The position numbers were made by a program, and so were the translations under genes. A stretch of DNA of 57,263 bases from NCBI RefSeq assembly GCF_947170395.1, contig NZ_CAMVTE010000015.1:1-57263 (forward strand), in the 5' to 3' direction. The first letter of the stretch is position 1; each line of letters opens with the position of its first letter. The notes beneath the pieces were generated by a model. It was not told where the DNA came from and did no database searches. It worked only from the letters and a program-made list of their open reading frames with translations. Below are positions 46,478 through 56,286 of this stretch, piece by piece. The stretch is from an uncultured Methanobrevibacter sp. (GTDB taxonomy: Archaea > Methanobacteriota > Methanobacteria > Methanobacteriales > Methanobacteriaceae).

Positions 46478-47281
46478 ATGGTTAAATGTAGTCGTTGTGG
46501 GGTTACTGTTGATGATTCATTTAATACATGCCCCAACTGTGGAAATTCATTTGAAGAATCACAAGAGGCGCCTGTCGAATCAAAGGATGAAAAAGTATGT
46601 GGCAATTGTGGAGCTGCACTGAAAGATGATGTAACATTCTGCTCTTCCTGTGGTTCAAAAGTTGAAACAGATAATGGCAACAGATGCAAGGGTTGTGGCT
46701 CTGAAGTGCCTGAAAATGTATTGTTCTGTCCGACATGCGGAGCTAAAGTGGAACAGAAACAACCACCTAAAGTGGTTAAGACCTGTCCTAACTGTGGTTT
46801 CCCTATAGATGATGAAAATCCATTCTGTCAGGAATGCGGAACCAATCTTGAAACTGGTTCAAAGCCAATAATCGAAAATAAGGGGTTCGTCGATAAAATT
46901 GATTTGAATTCAATCATAAAGCCGACAATAATTTCATTGGTGGTTGCTTTAGTATTGTCTTCAATAGGGCTCTTGATTGGATTTTCATGGCTTTCATTCA
47001 TTTTTGCGATAATTCTTAGCGCAGGATTTTTTGCAGGTCTTGTTGACAATGAAGCCAACGCTACCATAATGGGTTTGATTGTGGGTTTGCTTTTAGGACT
47101 ATTGGAAAATCCGTTGGTCGAGTTTTGGTATGGGGGTTTTGTAGCAGGAGTCTATGACTGGATTTTTGGAGGACAAATAATTCTTCTAATCATCCTTGGA
47201 ATTGTCTGTGCATACATTTCAAATATTTATCTGAAAGATAACATTCAGAACATTGCAGGAAAATATTTGACTTGGATTTAA
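46478..47281 (+). CDS. Four-zinc-ribbon membrane protein
   Basis: About 267 residues. Four tandem zinc ribbons in the first 130 residues (KCSRCG...CPNCG, VCGNCG...CSSCG, RCKGCG...CPTCG, TCPNCG...CQECG), a linker, then about four membrane helices (IIKPTIISLVVALVLSSIGL, FSWLSFIFAIILSAGFFAGL, IMGLIVGLLLGLL, IILLIILGIVCAYI). ATG 46478 has AGGTG. A membrane sensor or assembly platform is conceivable; no function can be assigned. Confidence 0.72.
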   Translation: MVKCSRCGVTVDDSFNTCPNCGNSFEESQEAPVESKDEKVCGNCGAALKDDVTFCSSCGSKVETDNGNRCKGCGSEVPENVLFCPTCGAKVEQKQPPKVVKTCPNCGFPIDDENPFCQECGTNLETGSKPIIENKGFVDKIDLNSIIKPTIISLVVALVLSSIGLLIGFSWLSFIFAIILSAGFFAGLVDNEANATIMGLIVGLLLGLLENPLVEFWYGGFVAGVYDWIFGGQIILLIILGIVCAYISNIYLKDNIQNIAGKYLTWI

Positions 47282-47392
47282 TATTTTAAATGAAAATATT
47301 ATTCAGATAATATTTTCAAATTTTCTTTTTTTCAATACCATTAAATATCACCATAACATAAATCTATAATATTAACTATTGGAGCAAATATT

Positions 47393-48613
47393 ATGAATAA
47401 AAGAACTATAGAGCTTTCAGGCCATATTATCGACTCATTGACACTTACAAAAACAATGGGCATAATCATGGACAAAGGCGGAGAATTTGACATTTTGGAA
47501 ATCGATGTTGGACGTAAAAAATCAGATGTAAGTAGAGCTAAAATCGAAGTTTCTGCAGATTCTCCCGAGTTATTGAATTCAATTTTAGATGAATTGTCTG
47601 TTCTTGGTGCATCCATAGATGAAATCAAAGAGGTCAAACTGGTGGCATCAACAAAAGACAAGGTTGCTCCTGAAGGTTTTTATTCATCATCTAATCATAC
47701 AACTCACATCTACTATAAGGGAAACTGGATTCTGGTTGAAGAGATTGAAATGGACTGTCTGGTTGTAGTTGATGAGGAAGCCGAAAGGGCTTTTGTAAAG
47801 CCAATAGCCAATGTAAAGGCAGGGGACATGATTGTTGTGGGCCTTGACGGTGTAAGGGTAACTCCACCTCACAGATCAAGGGACGAACAGCAGGTGTTCG
47901 AGTTCATGAACAGTGAAGTATCTTCCGAAAAGCCTCTGATGAACTTAATCAATGGAATCGCCAAGGAAATGAAGGAAATAAAAGCCAAAGGCGGAAAAAT
48001 AGGAATCGTCGGAGGACCTGCAATCGTACACACCGGTTCAGGAAAATATCTCGCATCCTTGGTTAAAGAGGGATACATTGATGTTATCATGGCAGGTAAC
48101 GCCCTTGCTACCCACGATATAGAATCCAATCTTTTTGGAACTTCTCTTGGTATCGAGGTGGAAACAGGAAAAATCGTTGCTCACGGCCATACCCACCATA
48201 TGAGGGCAATCAACAAAATCAACAATTCCGGTTCCATTCAAAAAGCAGTTGAGGACGGAACACTGACAGGGGGAATAATGTATGAGTGCATTAAAAATGA
48301 CGTTCCATATGTTCTTGCAGGTTCCATCCGTGACGACGGACCTCTTCCGGATGTCATAACCGATACTGTTGAAGCCCAGAAGCTAATGAGAAAGTATGCC
48401 CAGGAAGTGGACATGGTCATAATGATTGCAACAATGCTTCATTCAATCGCTACAGGAAACCTGCTTCCTTCAAGAGTCAAAAGCATATGTGTAGACATCA
48501 ATCCGTCTACAGTTACCAAACTGTCCGACAGGGGCAGCGCTCAGGTTGTAGGTATCGTAACCGATATCGGTACATTCCTGCCGCTTCTTTATAATGCTTT
48601 ACATGGAGACTAG
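47393..48613 (+). CDS. LOR/SDH-type (TIGR00300) enzyme, possible ornithine cyclodeaminase
   Basis: 406 residues of the archaeal TIGR00300 family, related to the domain in lysine-ketoglutarate reductase/saccharopine dehydrogenase fusions. Visible: [23 protein letters not shown] start, a [12 protein letters not shown] block, and [17 protein letters not shown] plus [10 protein letters not shown]. Methanococcal members are reported to convert ornithine to proline; I treat that as likely but not certain. It lies three bases before adenine deaminase in an operon, which adds no clear functional link. GGAG precedes the ATG. Confidence 0.78.
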   Translation: MNKRTIELSGHIIDSLTLTKTMGIIMDKGGEFDILEIDVGRKKSDVSRAKIEVSADSPELLNSILDELSVLGASIDEIKEVKLVASTKDKVAPEGFYSSSNHTTHIYYKGNWILVEEIEMDCLVVVDEEAERAFVKPIANVKAGDMIVVGLDGVRVTPPHRSRDEQQVFEFMNSEVSSEKPLMNLINGIAKEMKEIKAKGGKIGIVGGPAIVHTGSGKYLASLVKEGYIDVIMAGNALATHDIESNLFGTSLGIEVETGKIVAHGHTHHMRAINKINNSGSIQKAVEDGTLTGGIMYECIKNDVPYVLAGSIRDDGPLPDVITDTVEAQKLMRKYAQEVDMVIMIATMLHSIATGNLLPSRVKSICVDINPSTVTKLSDRGSAQVVGIVTDIGTFLPLLYNALHGD

Positions 48614-48616
48614 AAA

Positions 48617-50332
48617 ATGAAATTCACTGCCTATATTTTAGATGTCTTAACAGAATTTATTTATCCTGGCAGAATAACAATCGAAGACGGATTCTTTAAG
48701 GAAATCGAACCGATTGTCGTTACTGAAGAAACCAAAATTGATGTGGACGGTTTGCTTGTTCCGGGATTCATTGATGCGCACATCCACATTGAAAGCAGTA
48801 TGATTACACCTCAGCAGTTTGCAAAGATTGCCGTTCGCCACGGTACTACTTCTGTTGTATGTGATCCTCATGAAATCGCAAATGTCGCAGGAATCGACGG
48901 TATCGAGTTCATGATTGAGGATGCCTCAAAGGTTCCGTTTAACTTTTATTTCACAGCGCCTTCATGTGTTCCTGCAACCTCTTTTGAAACATCCGGAGCA
49001 GTTCTTGACGCTGAAGACATAGGATATCTTCTTGAAAAGGAAGAAGTCGTTGGTTTGGCTGAAATGATGAACTTCCCTGGAGTAATAGGTGGTGATCCTG
49101 AAGTGCTAAGAAAACTGGAACTTGCAAGGGCTTCAGGCAAACCCATCGATGGTCATGCCCCACTTGTAAGTGGAAGAGATTTGGATAAATATGTGGCTCA
49201 ACATATAGTAACCGATCACGAATGCAGTAATTTTGCAGAAGCTATTGAAAAAAAGCAGAAAGGCATGAAAATTATGGTTCGTGATGGGTCATCTGCTAAA
49301 AATATGGAGGCTCTCTTTGATTTTTCAGAGAAGTTAAACCACTTGAAAAAACAGGATGGATTCAGCATAGTGCCGACTGAAATAATCGAGAGAAGACTTC
49401 ACTCTCCAATATTTGACTTCATAGTTAGCGATGACAAGCATCCTAATGACCTTCTTGAAGGCCATCTGGACAAGTCAGTCAAAAAGGCTGCAGACCTTGG
49501 AATAGATATCATTCAGGCAATTGAAATGGTAACAATCAATCCGGCAAAACACTTCGGCCTGCATGAAGGAGCAATAGTTACAGGGGCAAAAGCAGACTTT
49601 GTAATAATCGACAACCTGCGTGAATTCAATGTCCTTAAAACTTATATTGATGGGGAATGCGTCTTTGACGGTGAAGACGTATTGTTTGATGTGGAGGAAA
49701 TTTCTCATAAAAACTCAATCAACACCTCCAAAAAGGTTGCTGATGACTTTGAAGTATATTTCGACGGTGAAGAATGCGAAGTCAATGTAATCAAATGCTT
49801 CAACGGTGAACTTTTAACAGAAAAGACTACTGCAGTTTTAAAAACTAGGGACGGAAAGGTCCAGCCTGACATATATCAGGACGTTTTAAAGATTGCCGTT
49901 GTGGAAAGGTATGGTGGAGACAAGGTTTCAAATGCGTTTATAAAAGGATTCAATCTCAAAAAAGGAGCAATAGCATCTTCGGTAGCACATGACTCACACA
50001 ACATCATTGCTGTTGGATATTCCTCTGACATGATGGCTGAAGCGGTCAACAAGGTAATAGACAATCATGGGGGAATTGCAGTTGTAAGCGAAGACTTTGA
50101 AGATTCACTTGCACTTCCGATAGCTGGACTTATGAGCAATGAGGATGCATATGTCGTGGCCGAAAAGCTTGACGTCCTGCACAAGATGACTGCCGCTCTT
50201 GGATGCACACTGGACTCACCTTTCATGACAATGGCGTTCATGGCGCTTCTGGTAATTCCGTCAATCAAAATATCTGATAAGGGACTGTTTGATGGGGACA
50301 GTTTCGAATTTATGGATGTCATAAGAAGCTAA
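48617..50332 (+). CDS. ade: Adenine deaminase
   Basis: 571 residues; deaminates adenine to hypoxanthine for purine salvage. Amidohydrolase metal site is present ([16 protein letters not shown] near residue 52, [11 protein letters not shown] near residue 90, DGHAPLVSG and DHECSNF) and the family's C-terminal domain ([15 protein letters not shown]) is complete. Its ATG follows three bases after the LOR/SDH gene stop. The stop overlaps the end of the convergent DUF447 gene by four bases. Confidence 0.93.
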   Translation: MKFTAYILDVLTEFIYPGRITIEDGFFKEIEPIVVTEETKIDVDGLLVPGFIDAHIHIESSMITPQQFAKIAVRHGTTSVVCDPHEIANVAGIDGIEFMIEDASKVPFNFYFTAPSCVPATSFETSGAVLDAEDIGYLLEKEEVVGLAEMMNFPGVIGGDPEVLRKLELARASGKPIDGHAPLVSGRDLDKYVAQHIVTDHECSNFAEAIEKKQKGMKIMVRDGSSAKNMEALFDFSEKLNHLKKQDGFSIVPTEIIERRLHSPIFDFIVSDDKHPNDLLEGHLDKSVKKAADLGIDIIQAIEMVTINPAKHFGLHEGAIVTGAKADFVIIDNLREFNVLKTYIDGECVFDGEDVLFDVEEISHKNSINTSKKVADDFEVYFDGEECEVNVIKCFNGELLTEKTTAVLKTRDGKVQPDIYQDVLKIAVVERYGGDKVSNAFIKGFNLKKGAIASSVAHDSHNIIAVGYSSDMMAEAVNKVIDNHGGIAVVSEDFEDSLALPIAGLMSNEDAYVVAEKLDVLHKMTAALGCTLDSPFMTMAFMALLVIPSIKISDKGLFDGDSFEFMDVIRS

Positions 50333-50955
50333 ATGTCGTGACCTTTAGCTTTCAATTCTTTTTTTATTTTATTCATTGCCTTGATGTCCTGTTTGGTTCC
50401 GACTTTCTTTACGACACGATAGGCTTCCCTGAAACGTTTTATGTAAAAATCCTTCAAATCCCCTTCGACCAGATCGAAGCGTGAAAAGTTGGTCAGAGAT
50501 TCGATAACATAGCCGAAACCACGGTTGAATGCAGCCGTGTCTTTTTTGATGTTAAGTTCTGTGACTTTTGATTTGATGATGATTGCCTCGCCTTTCTTTT
50601 TAATGGGATCGCTTTGTTTTACGGCTTCGGTAAAGCTTATGGCTTCACATTTGAAATATGCATTGCAATCTTTAAGGGACAAATCATCATTGAAACATTC
50701 ATCATCCAGATTTCCAAGAAGTGAAGAGGTAAAAATCTCTGGAGAGTGGGTGATGTTTACAACAAACTCCTTTTGGGTGATTATATTGTCCAAAGTGTGG
50801 CTTCCCTTAAATATTCTGGTTAAAATCATGTCACTGCCGGAGCAAATCACACCCATTGGAGCGGCATTTTTCACACCTTCACCATTTTCGGTGGTTATTA
50901 TTGTTTCATATTGCCTTCCTTTTTCCATTCCAATTAAAGATAAATCGATTTGCAT
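50329..50955 (-). CDS. DUF447 family flavoprotein
   Basis: About 208 residues of the archaeal/bacterial DUF447 family, which has a flavin-reductase-like split-barrel fold that probably binds [27 protein letters not shown] start, [28 protein letters not shown]. The reaction is unknown. ATG 50955 is assumed; another lies three codons earlier. It is divergent from the SIS gene at 51047. Confidence 0.78.
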   Translation of the reverse strand: MQIDLSLIGMEKGRQYETIITTENGEGVKNAAPMGVICSGSDMILTRIFKGSHTLDNIITQKEFVVNITHSPEIFTSSLLGNLDDECFNDDLSLKDCNAYFKCEAISFTEAVKQSDPIKKKGEAIIIKSKVTELNIKKDTAAFNRGFGYVIESLTNFSRFDLVEGDLKDFYIKRFREAYRVVKKVGTKQDIKAMNKIKKELKAKGHDI

Positions 50956-51046
50956 AACAATCATTTTTGCATTTTTTGATAAACATTTTTATATATTGAA
51001 TTACTACATATTAATATTAGTTATTAATTTTAAAGGAGTTTAAGCC

Positions 51047-52057
51047 ATGAAATATAAAATGTATGATGAGATGATGGAACAGCCAGAAGCACTTCAAAGA
51101 ACGTTTGAAAGTGAATATGAAAAGATGGATGAAGTCTCAAAATTAGTCGAAGAGGCGGACAAAGTCTATTTAATCGGTTGCGGAAGTTCAATATCAACCT
51201 GTTACAGCGTCCGTGACGCAATTAGGATGTCATCCACAAACATTGACATTGAAGTGTATGTCGGTTATGAGTTCTACTACAACAAGAAACTTATAGAAAA
51301 CGAAAATTCAATAGCTATTTTCACATCCCAGTCAGGTGAAACCGCAGATACCCTTGCAGCATTGAGAAGGGCCAATGAATTCGGTATCCACACAGTTTCC
51401 ATTTCAAATGAACCTGAAAGTTCAATGATAGCCGAAGCTAAAACTCCAATAATAACAAGAGGCGACACAGAAACTGCAATCTTAGGTACCAAAACCTACA
51501 TTACCCAACTTGCCTGCCTGTATCAGATTCTATTCAAGGCATCAGACTATGAAAACAGGGATGAGCTGTTGGCGGAACTTTCAGACATGCCTAAAATGCT
51601 TGAAAAACTTCTGCTTTTAACCGAAGATGAAAACAGGGATCTGGCCGAAAAATACGCTGAGGAAGACATTTTCTACTGTATGGGAAGCGGACCTAACTTC
51701 GGACTTGCATACAAGCTTGCAATGACAATGCTTATGGAAGGGGCAATAAAACATGCCTGTCCTGAATATGCAGCTGAGTTCAGACACGGTCTGATTGAAA
51801 GGGCAGAAAAAGATGTTCCGATTATTGTTTTAAGGTCTGACTTTGAATCCGACGAGATAACCCAAAAGGCAATTGACTTTTGCGATAACATAGAGGCAAA
51901 AACAATACTCTACGATTTGAAGGATTATGCAAGCGTGGACAAACTGTTGTCTCCGTTTATTCTTGTAATTCCTCTTGAATGGTTTGTATACTATCTCGCC
52001 CACTTCACAGGCGAAGATCCAGGTGCAACCAGACACATCGGAAAAGTCAGATACTAA
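51047..52057 (+). CDS. SIS-domain phosphosugar isomerase/deaminase
   Basis: 336 residues with two SIS domains, as in the isomerase half of GlmS ([69 protein letters not shown]). The glutaminase half is absent. It may be an archaeal glucosamine-6-phosphate deaminase or fructoselysine-type enzyme. AAAGGAGTT precedes the ATG. The stop overlaps the convergent gene by four bases. Confidence 0.82.
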   Translation: MKYKMYDEMMEQPEALQRTFESEYEKMDEVSKLVEEADKVYLIGCGSSISTCYSVRDAIRMSSTNIDIEVYVGYEFYYNKKLIENENSIAIFTSQSGETADTLAALRRANEFGIHTVSISNEPESSMIAEAKTPIITRGDTETAILGTKTYITQLACLYQILFKASDYENRDELLAELSDMPKMLEKLLLLTEDENRDLAEKYAEEDIFYCMGSGPNFGLAYKLAMTMLMEGAIKHACPEYAAEFRHGLIERAEKDVPIIVLRSDFESDEITQKAIDFCDNIEAKTILYDLKDYASVDKLLSPFILVIPLEWFVYYLAHFTGEDPGATRHIGKVRY

Positions 52058-52425
52058 AAGAGTTTTTCCAACTCTTTTTTAATTATTTTTACGCACTCCT
52101 CACCATCGCCGTCCAGTCTGAATGAATCCTTAGCACTGACATCACATTTTTCTAAAACGTCACCTGCATTAATTGTTTTGGCAACACTAACGCCCTTGTT
52201 TTCCAGGATGGTGTTTACGCAGTTGTTTGAACATCCGTTGATGGCTATTATTGGATATTTTTTAAGCATTTCGGTGTTTTTGTTTTCAATGTCTGCTGAT
52301 GTTGAGCCCATGCAGATGGATATTGCATTTTCATTTTCCTTTTTAAAATCTCCCACCGCAACACGGCAGACCAGTCCGTTGGGACTCATTCCGTTACATG
52401 GTGCAAGCGCAATTTTATCTTTCAT
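52054..52425 (-). CDS. DGC-type putative zinc-binding protein
   Basis: 123 residues with six conserved-looking cysteines: [14 protein letters not shown] at the start, ICMGS in the middle and INGCSNNC at about residue 64. The pattern fits the DGC/DUF1847-type putative zinc-binding family, though the DGC triplet reads NGC here. Possibly a metal carrier or redox protein. Function not established. Confidence 0.65.
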   Translation of the reverse strand: MKDKIALAPCNGMSPNGLVCRVAVGDFKKENENAISICMGSTSADIENKNTEMLKKYPIIAINGCSNNCVNTILENKGVSVAKTINAGDVLEKCDVSAKDSFRLDGDGEECVKIIKKELEKLF

Positions 52426-52488
52426 AAAAATAGTTGGTTTAAGTATAATATAAAGGTTTAAGAAAAAAAGAGTAGAAAAGTAGAATGA

Positions 52489-53082
52489 TTATTCTACTTT
52501 GACTTTATGTTTTGGTATGATTAATTTTGGAAGGGTTACAGTAACGGTTCCGTTTCTGAATTTTGCTTTGATGTTTTCAATATCAATGCTGTTTTCAAAT
52601 CTTACGGTTTTTACGCATCTTCCGGTTTTGATTGCAGAAACAATTACTTCAGCTTCATCCTCTTCGTCGAATTGTTCGATGTATGGAACAAAGGTAGTTT
52701 CGATGGTAATGTCATTGTCGCCAGCTTCAATTAAAATGTCCTTTTTGCTGACTCCAGGAACTGCTGCTTTGATGAAGTAACTTTCTTTGGTTTCCACCAA
52801 ATCAATGTCTAAAGTCTGCACGGTTGTTTTTTTGTAATCTTGATATCTTTGATCAGCATTTTTCTGCATGTTTTTGAGATTTTCTTTGAATTCATCAATG
52901 GTTTTTGATAAATCGCTAATCACATTGTCTGCAATGTTTTTACCTTTTTCTTTTTTGTCTTCAAAGGTTTCTTTTGCTTCTTCTTTTTTCTCATCGAATT
53001 CTTCTTTTACGTCTTCGACTTTTTCATCAAATTCTTCTTTTTTGTCTGAAATTTTAGTTTCAATATCGTCTGTGCTTACCAT
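52489..53082 (-). CDS. hsp20: Hsp20 small heat-shock protein with long charged N-terminal coil
   Basis: 197 residues. The C-terminal about 100 residues form an alpha-crystallin domain (VQTLDIDLVETKESYFIKAA, VPGVSKKDILIEAGDNDITI, FRNGTVTVTLPKL) with an IXI-like end (IIPKHKVKV). The N-terminal about 75 residues are a charged heptad-like coil (DKKEEFDEKVEDVKEEFDEK) instead of the usual hydrophobic arm, which would change oligomer form. Start 53082 has GGAGTG upstream; an earlier ATG has none. It would hold unfolding proteins in soluble form during stress. Confidence 0.85.
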   Translation of the reverse strand: MVSTDDIETKISDKKEEFDEKVEDVKEEFDEKKEEAKETFEDKKEKGKNIADNVISDLSKTIDEFKENLKNMQKNADQRYQDYKKTTVQTLDIDLVETKESYFIKAAVPGVSKKDILIEAGDNDITIETTFVPYIEQFDEEDEAEVIVSAIKTGRCVKTVRFENSIDIENIKAKFRNGTVTVTLPKLIIPKHKVKVE

Positions 53083-53128
53083 AGTTTTCACACTCCATAT
53101 TGATAATTTTGTAATTAACATATTTTAT

Positions 53129-53151
53129 TTACTTTTTGTAAGTATATAAAG
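53129..53151. promoter_or_regulatory. Dyad TTACTTTTTGTAA next to TATA box between hsp20 and membrane protein 1
   Basis: TTAC-N5-GTAA (53129-53141) abuts GTATATAAAG (53142-53151). On the minus strand CTTTATATAC is the likely hsp20 TATA box, placed so that a bound regulator would overlap it. A close copy (TTACCTTTTGTTAGTATA) occurs at 55929 before the paralogous gene. The rest of 53083-53445 (363 bases) is AT-rich leader without a gene. Confidence 0.55.
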
Positions 53152-53445
53152 TTTTCTATTTTTATAACTAAAAGTAATTAAAAAGTAATTCTTTTAATCT
53201 TTGATTTTTCATATTTGTGATGCTTTATTTTATAATAATCATGAGTTTTTCAATCAAGGATATAAATAATGCTTTTTAAATTGTTAAATTTTGATTATAT
53301 GTATTTTCAATTAGTTAAATTATATTGGGTATAATTTTAAAATAACTATTTTTTTTTAATGGGTGTGTCAATATTAAACTGCACAAGATTTTTATACAAT
53401 TAAATGTGATAGTAATATATCAAAAATAATTTACAGGTGGTGAAT

Positions 53446-54294
53446 ATGGGCAATTCACGAATATTGAAAATAATGTTTCCATTGGACATTAAAAGTTTAT
53501 CAATGGTGGAAAGAGTATGTTCTATACTAATTTACACTGTTCCTCTCTTATTATTGGCCATATTAACATATATTAATTTAAATGACTTTTTTAGTATTGT
53601 AATTTGGATATTATATTGCATTTTGTTTAGTCCTTGGTTTTATTACATTTTGGATTATGAAAGATTGGAAAAGAAATATAAAATCATGTCAGATATTAGA
53701 TTTGGCAGTCCTTATGAATTTTTGTCTAAATTGATGGTATTTTCAGTTCCAGGAATCATTATTGCAATAATTACAATTAGTTATTTTTTAAACCAATTGA
53801 ATTTAGGAATCATTCTTTCCTCTGCTTTCATTGTACCGTCATTGGCATTATACTTTAGAAATGATGTTTTTAATGATGGAAGTTGTATTGAAGGGGAAGA
53901 AATTATTTTAGGTTATATTCCAACATGGTATGGATTGTTAAGTTTGGCTGTGGGAATTTACGGTTATTTTAATGCATTTAAATTAAGTAACTTAACCATG
54001 GCAATAACTTTAGGTTTAATTACTTTAATTTTTCAAATATTATTTGTCATTCCAGATAAATTCAATAAAATCTTATCATTTGAAGTTAGAAGAAAGAAAG
54101 GATGCATAGTACTTTTGATTTCATTAATTATAATATTTTTCTTAATATCTATGATATTAGGTTCATATGGAATCAATTTTAATAATATTGATTTCTCTTT
54201 TGAATCAATTATAAGAAAATCTGTTATTTGGATTATTACTATTATTTTAGTGATACTTTTTGTAAGGAAAATTAAAGATATGGATAGGGAATAA
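53446..54294 (+). CDS. Membrane protein of unknown family, paralog 1
   Basis: 282 residues, about seven membrane helices. Blocks shared with the paralog at 56287: LSMVERV, IRFGSPYEF, FRNDVFNDGSCIEGEEIILGY, YGLLSLAVGIYGY and FEVRRKKG, ending VRKIKDM. The conserved acidic loop (NDVFNDGSCIEGEE) between helices 4 and 5 is the best candidate for function. ATG 53446 has AGGTGG; GTG codons at 53437 and 53440 are alternatives. No known family recognised. Confidence 0.75.
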   Translation: MGNSRILKIMFPLDIKSLSMVERVCSILIYTVPLLLLAILTYINLNDFFSIVIWILYCILFSPWFYYILDYERLEKKYKIMSDIRFGSPYEFLSKLMVFSVPGIIIAIITISYFLNQLNLGIILSSAFIVPSLALYFRNDVFNDGSCIEGEEIILGYIPTWYGLLSLAVGIYGYFNAFKLSNLTMAITLGLITLIFQILFVIPDKFNKILSFEVRRKKGCIVLLISLIIIFFLISMILGSYGINFNNIDFSFESIIRKSVIWIITIILVILFVRKIKDMDRE

Positions 54295-54347
54295 TATTTT
54301 TCATATTAAAGTCAGTTCGAAAAATATTTCAATTTAATACTGTATTT

Positions 54348-54362
54348 TTGTGCGAAATCACA
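54348..54362. promoter_or_regulatory. TTGTG-N6-CACA dyad
   Basis: TTGTGCGAAATCACA, nine bases before AAATATTTATAG. It has the same arms and spacing as the sites at 28264 and 57188. Confidence 0.45.
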
Positions 54363-54500
54363 TTTCAAAAATATTTATAGTATATGGTTGATGATTAATT
54401 TTTTAAAATTTATTAAATTACTTATTTTTGTGATTTAAATAGTTTTAATTAAAAATAAAAAATTTATGATGGTTGATGATTACCTTCTTTTTTTTTAACA

Positions 54501-54517
54501 TGTGCAATTTTTGCACA
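54501..54517. promoter_or_regulatory. Perfect inverted repeat TGTGCAA-N3-TTGCACA
   Basis: Seven-base arms with a 3-base spacer. It is related in sequence to the TTGTG-N6-CACA sites and may be an operator of the Panacea/toxin pair or of an unseen RNA. Confidence 0.5.
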
Positions 54518-54814
54518 AGTTGAAGTTTTACTCAATTCTTCATTTTTTCAAATGTTTTGTAATCTAGTAACTTTTCTTAAAAATTGTTTTGAGTTTGTAA
54601 AATTGATTTAATATTGTAAAATTGTTCTAAAAGCAAATAAAAAGATATTTAAACGATTATAAACTAATTATTATTAAAATTTCAATAATAATTAACTTCA
54701 AGGTATTGAATGATATATTAAAACTAGTTACACGATATTATTTATATGCTCGGTTTCATATATTATACTGTGAAATTATTTTTTCAATGTTTAAAACTGT
54801 AATGGGGTTTTTAA

Positions 54815-55327
54815 ATGAATGATAATATAAGTTATGACTCTGAAAAATTTAAATCAATGATACACTACATTATCAGCAGATGTCACACAAAGGATAATTT
54901 TGCTAGGGTTGTATTATATAAATTATTGTATTTTTCTGATTTTGATAATTATGAGAAATATGAAAAACCGATTAGCGGTGAAACTTATATTAGAAAACAA
55001 ATGGGACCAGTTCCTTCACACTTTTTTGAAGCTATTGGTGAATTAATTGATGAAGAAAAAATAGCTGAGAGTTCCGAACGTGTTATAAATTATTTAAAAT
55101 ATAAATATTCCTCATTAACAGACCCGGATATCAGTTTATTATCCTCTGATGAGATTCAAGTAATGGACGATACAATCAATAAACTTTCTCATTTCTATTC
55201 TGAAGAGATAAGTAAATATTCTCACGGTGATATTCCTTGGAGATTAGCAAAAGATGGTGAAATATTAAATTATGAAGCTGTCTTTTATAGGGATCCTGAA
55301 TATTCTGTGAGGGAGTACGATGACTGA
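54815..55327 (+). CDS. Panacea (DUF4065) antitoxin
   Basis: 170 residues with a full Panacea domain: FKSMIHYIISRC, VLYKLLYFSDFDNYEKYEKP, GPVPSHFFEAI, DEIQVMDDTINKL, YSHGDIPWRLAK and EAVFYRDPEYSVREYDD. In the Panacea system this domain neutralises unrelated toxins encoded next to it. The stop overlaps the next start by eight bases, so the two are made together. A worn orphan relative is at 21611. GGGG precedes the ATG. Confidence 0.85.
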   Translation: MNDNISYDSEKFKSMIHYIISRCHTKDNFARVVLYKLLYFSDFDNYEKYEKPISGETYIRKQMGPVPSHFFEAIGELIDEEKIAESSERVINYLKYKYSSLTDPDISLLSSDEIQVMDDTINKLSHFYSEEISKYSHGDIPWRLAKDGEILNYEAVFYRDPEYSVREYDD

Positions 55328-55763
55328 GTACAAGGGTTACACATTTGAATACCATCATAAATTTAAAAAAGAGTTTCAAAAAACTTTCGCCAGACACCAA
55401 TGCCCTACAATTAAAAGCGACTTTAAACTCTTGTACGATATTTTAATCCAACATCTTTCGGAATCAGATAAATTCGAATCCCATGTTTGTATGCGTATGG
55501 CAGGTTTAGAGAATCATGTGAACGTGCCAGCATTCATTATTAAAAAGTTCCGTTGTGAAGGAATAAATAAAGGTGTAAATTCAGGTTTCAGAATAACATT
55601 CCTCTTTGATAAAGAAGAAAGTAAATTTATTTTTGTCGAACTGTTCCATAAGAATAAAAAGAAAATTCCTGATAAGAATAGGATAAATGAACTATTTGTA
55701 AAAGAAGTTGAAATCAATGATGAATTGTATGAACATGAAAAAGAATATTTAAGTAGAAATTAA
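55320..55763 (+). CDS. RelE/ParE-like toxin partner of Panacea
   Basis: 147 basic residues. The C-terminal half looks like the RelE/ParE fold: a two-strand hairpin FRITFLFDKEESKFIFVEL, then FHKNKKKIPDKNRINE. Basic and aromatic residues lie where RelE-type enzymes bind RNA. Position, overlap and family context make it the toxin; activity (mRNA cleavage or gyrase poisoning) is not shown. Confidence 0.7.
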   Translation: MTEYKGYTFEYHHKFKKEFQKTFARHQCPTIKSDFKLLYDILIQHLSESDKFESHVCMRMAGLENHVNVPAFIIKKFRCEGINKGVNSGFRITFLFDKEESKFIFVELFHKNKKKIPDKNRINELFVKEVEINDELYEHEKEYLSRN

Positions 55764-56286
55764 CTCTGGAATAAGGATGTCTTAGTGTTATTTGATTTAA
55801 TGGTAAGTATGTAATTATTCTTGTAGTTACCATTTGTAAATAAAATTTTAAAAATATACTTACTCAAAATTGAAATTTTTGATTAGATAGATTCTGACAA
55901 AATAGTAAGTATGCGATTTTTCTCTGCATTACCTTTTGTTAGTATATAAAGTTTTCTATTTTTGTAACTAAAAGTTATTTAAAAAATAATTCTTTTAATT
56001 TTCGATTTATCATAGTGATAATGTTTTATTTTATAAAAAATTATGAATCTTCCAATCAATGATATAAATAATTCTTTTTAGATTGTTAAAATCAGATTAT
56101 ATTAATTTTCAATTTGTTAAATTAAATGGGAATGTTTGATAGTTACCAAATATCTTTTATAATGTTCCGGTATCTATTTCATTAAAATTTGAAATTTACA
56201 TAAATTTAAATAACATTGTATCTTAAAATATATTGTTTAAAATAATTTACATTATGATTGTATGAAGTATATGTGTTTCTGATATT
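55764..56286. other. 523-bp intergenic region before membrane protein 2
   Basis: Holds the inverted repeat ATGGTAA (55800-55806) / TTACCAT (55827-55833) with the word GTAAGTATG, which recurs around 55904, then the second duplicated upstream block from 55929 (TTACCTTTTGTTA, then GTATATAAAG at 55942). From about 56150 only AT-rich leader is seen. There is no gene. Confidence 0.5.

Larger units (their letters stand above)
53129..54383. repeat. Segmental duplication, copy 1
   Basis: This block, with 200 bases upstream DNA, the membrane-protein gene and the post-gene TTGTG-containing end, has a diverged counterpart at 55929-57228. Shared upstream words include AGTATATAAAGTTTTCTATT, AACTAAAAGT, GATATAAATAAT and ATTTTCAATT. 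Confidence 0.7.
54295..54814. other. 520-bp intergenic region before the Panacea gene
   Basis: Holds TTGTG-N6-CACA at 54348-54362 followed by a TATA-like AAATATTTATAG (54369-54380), a 14-bp direct repeat ATGGTTGATGATTA at 54384 and 54469, a perfect 7-bp inverted repeat at 54501-54517, and a T/A-rich leader to ATG 54815. There is no gene in either direction. The long distance from TATA box to gene suggests either a long leader or a second promoter nearer the gene, such as the TATTTAAACG around 54647. Confidence 0.5.

Noticed and set aside
53437..53445. GTG starts for membrane protein 1
   Set aside because: These overlap the AGGTGG ribosome site itself; ATG 53446 is better placed.
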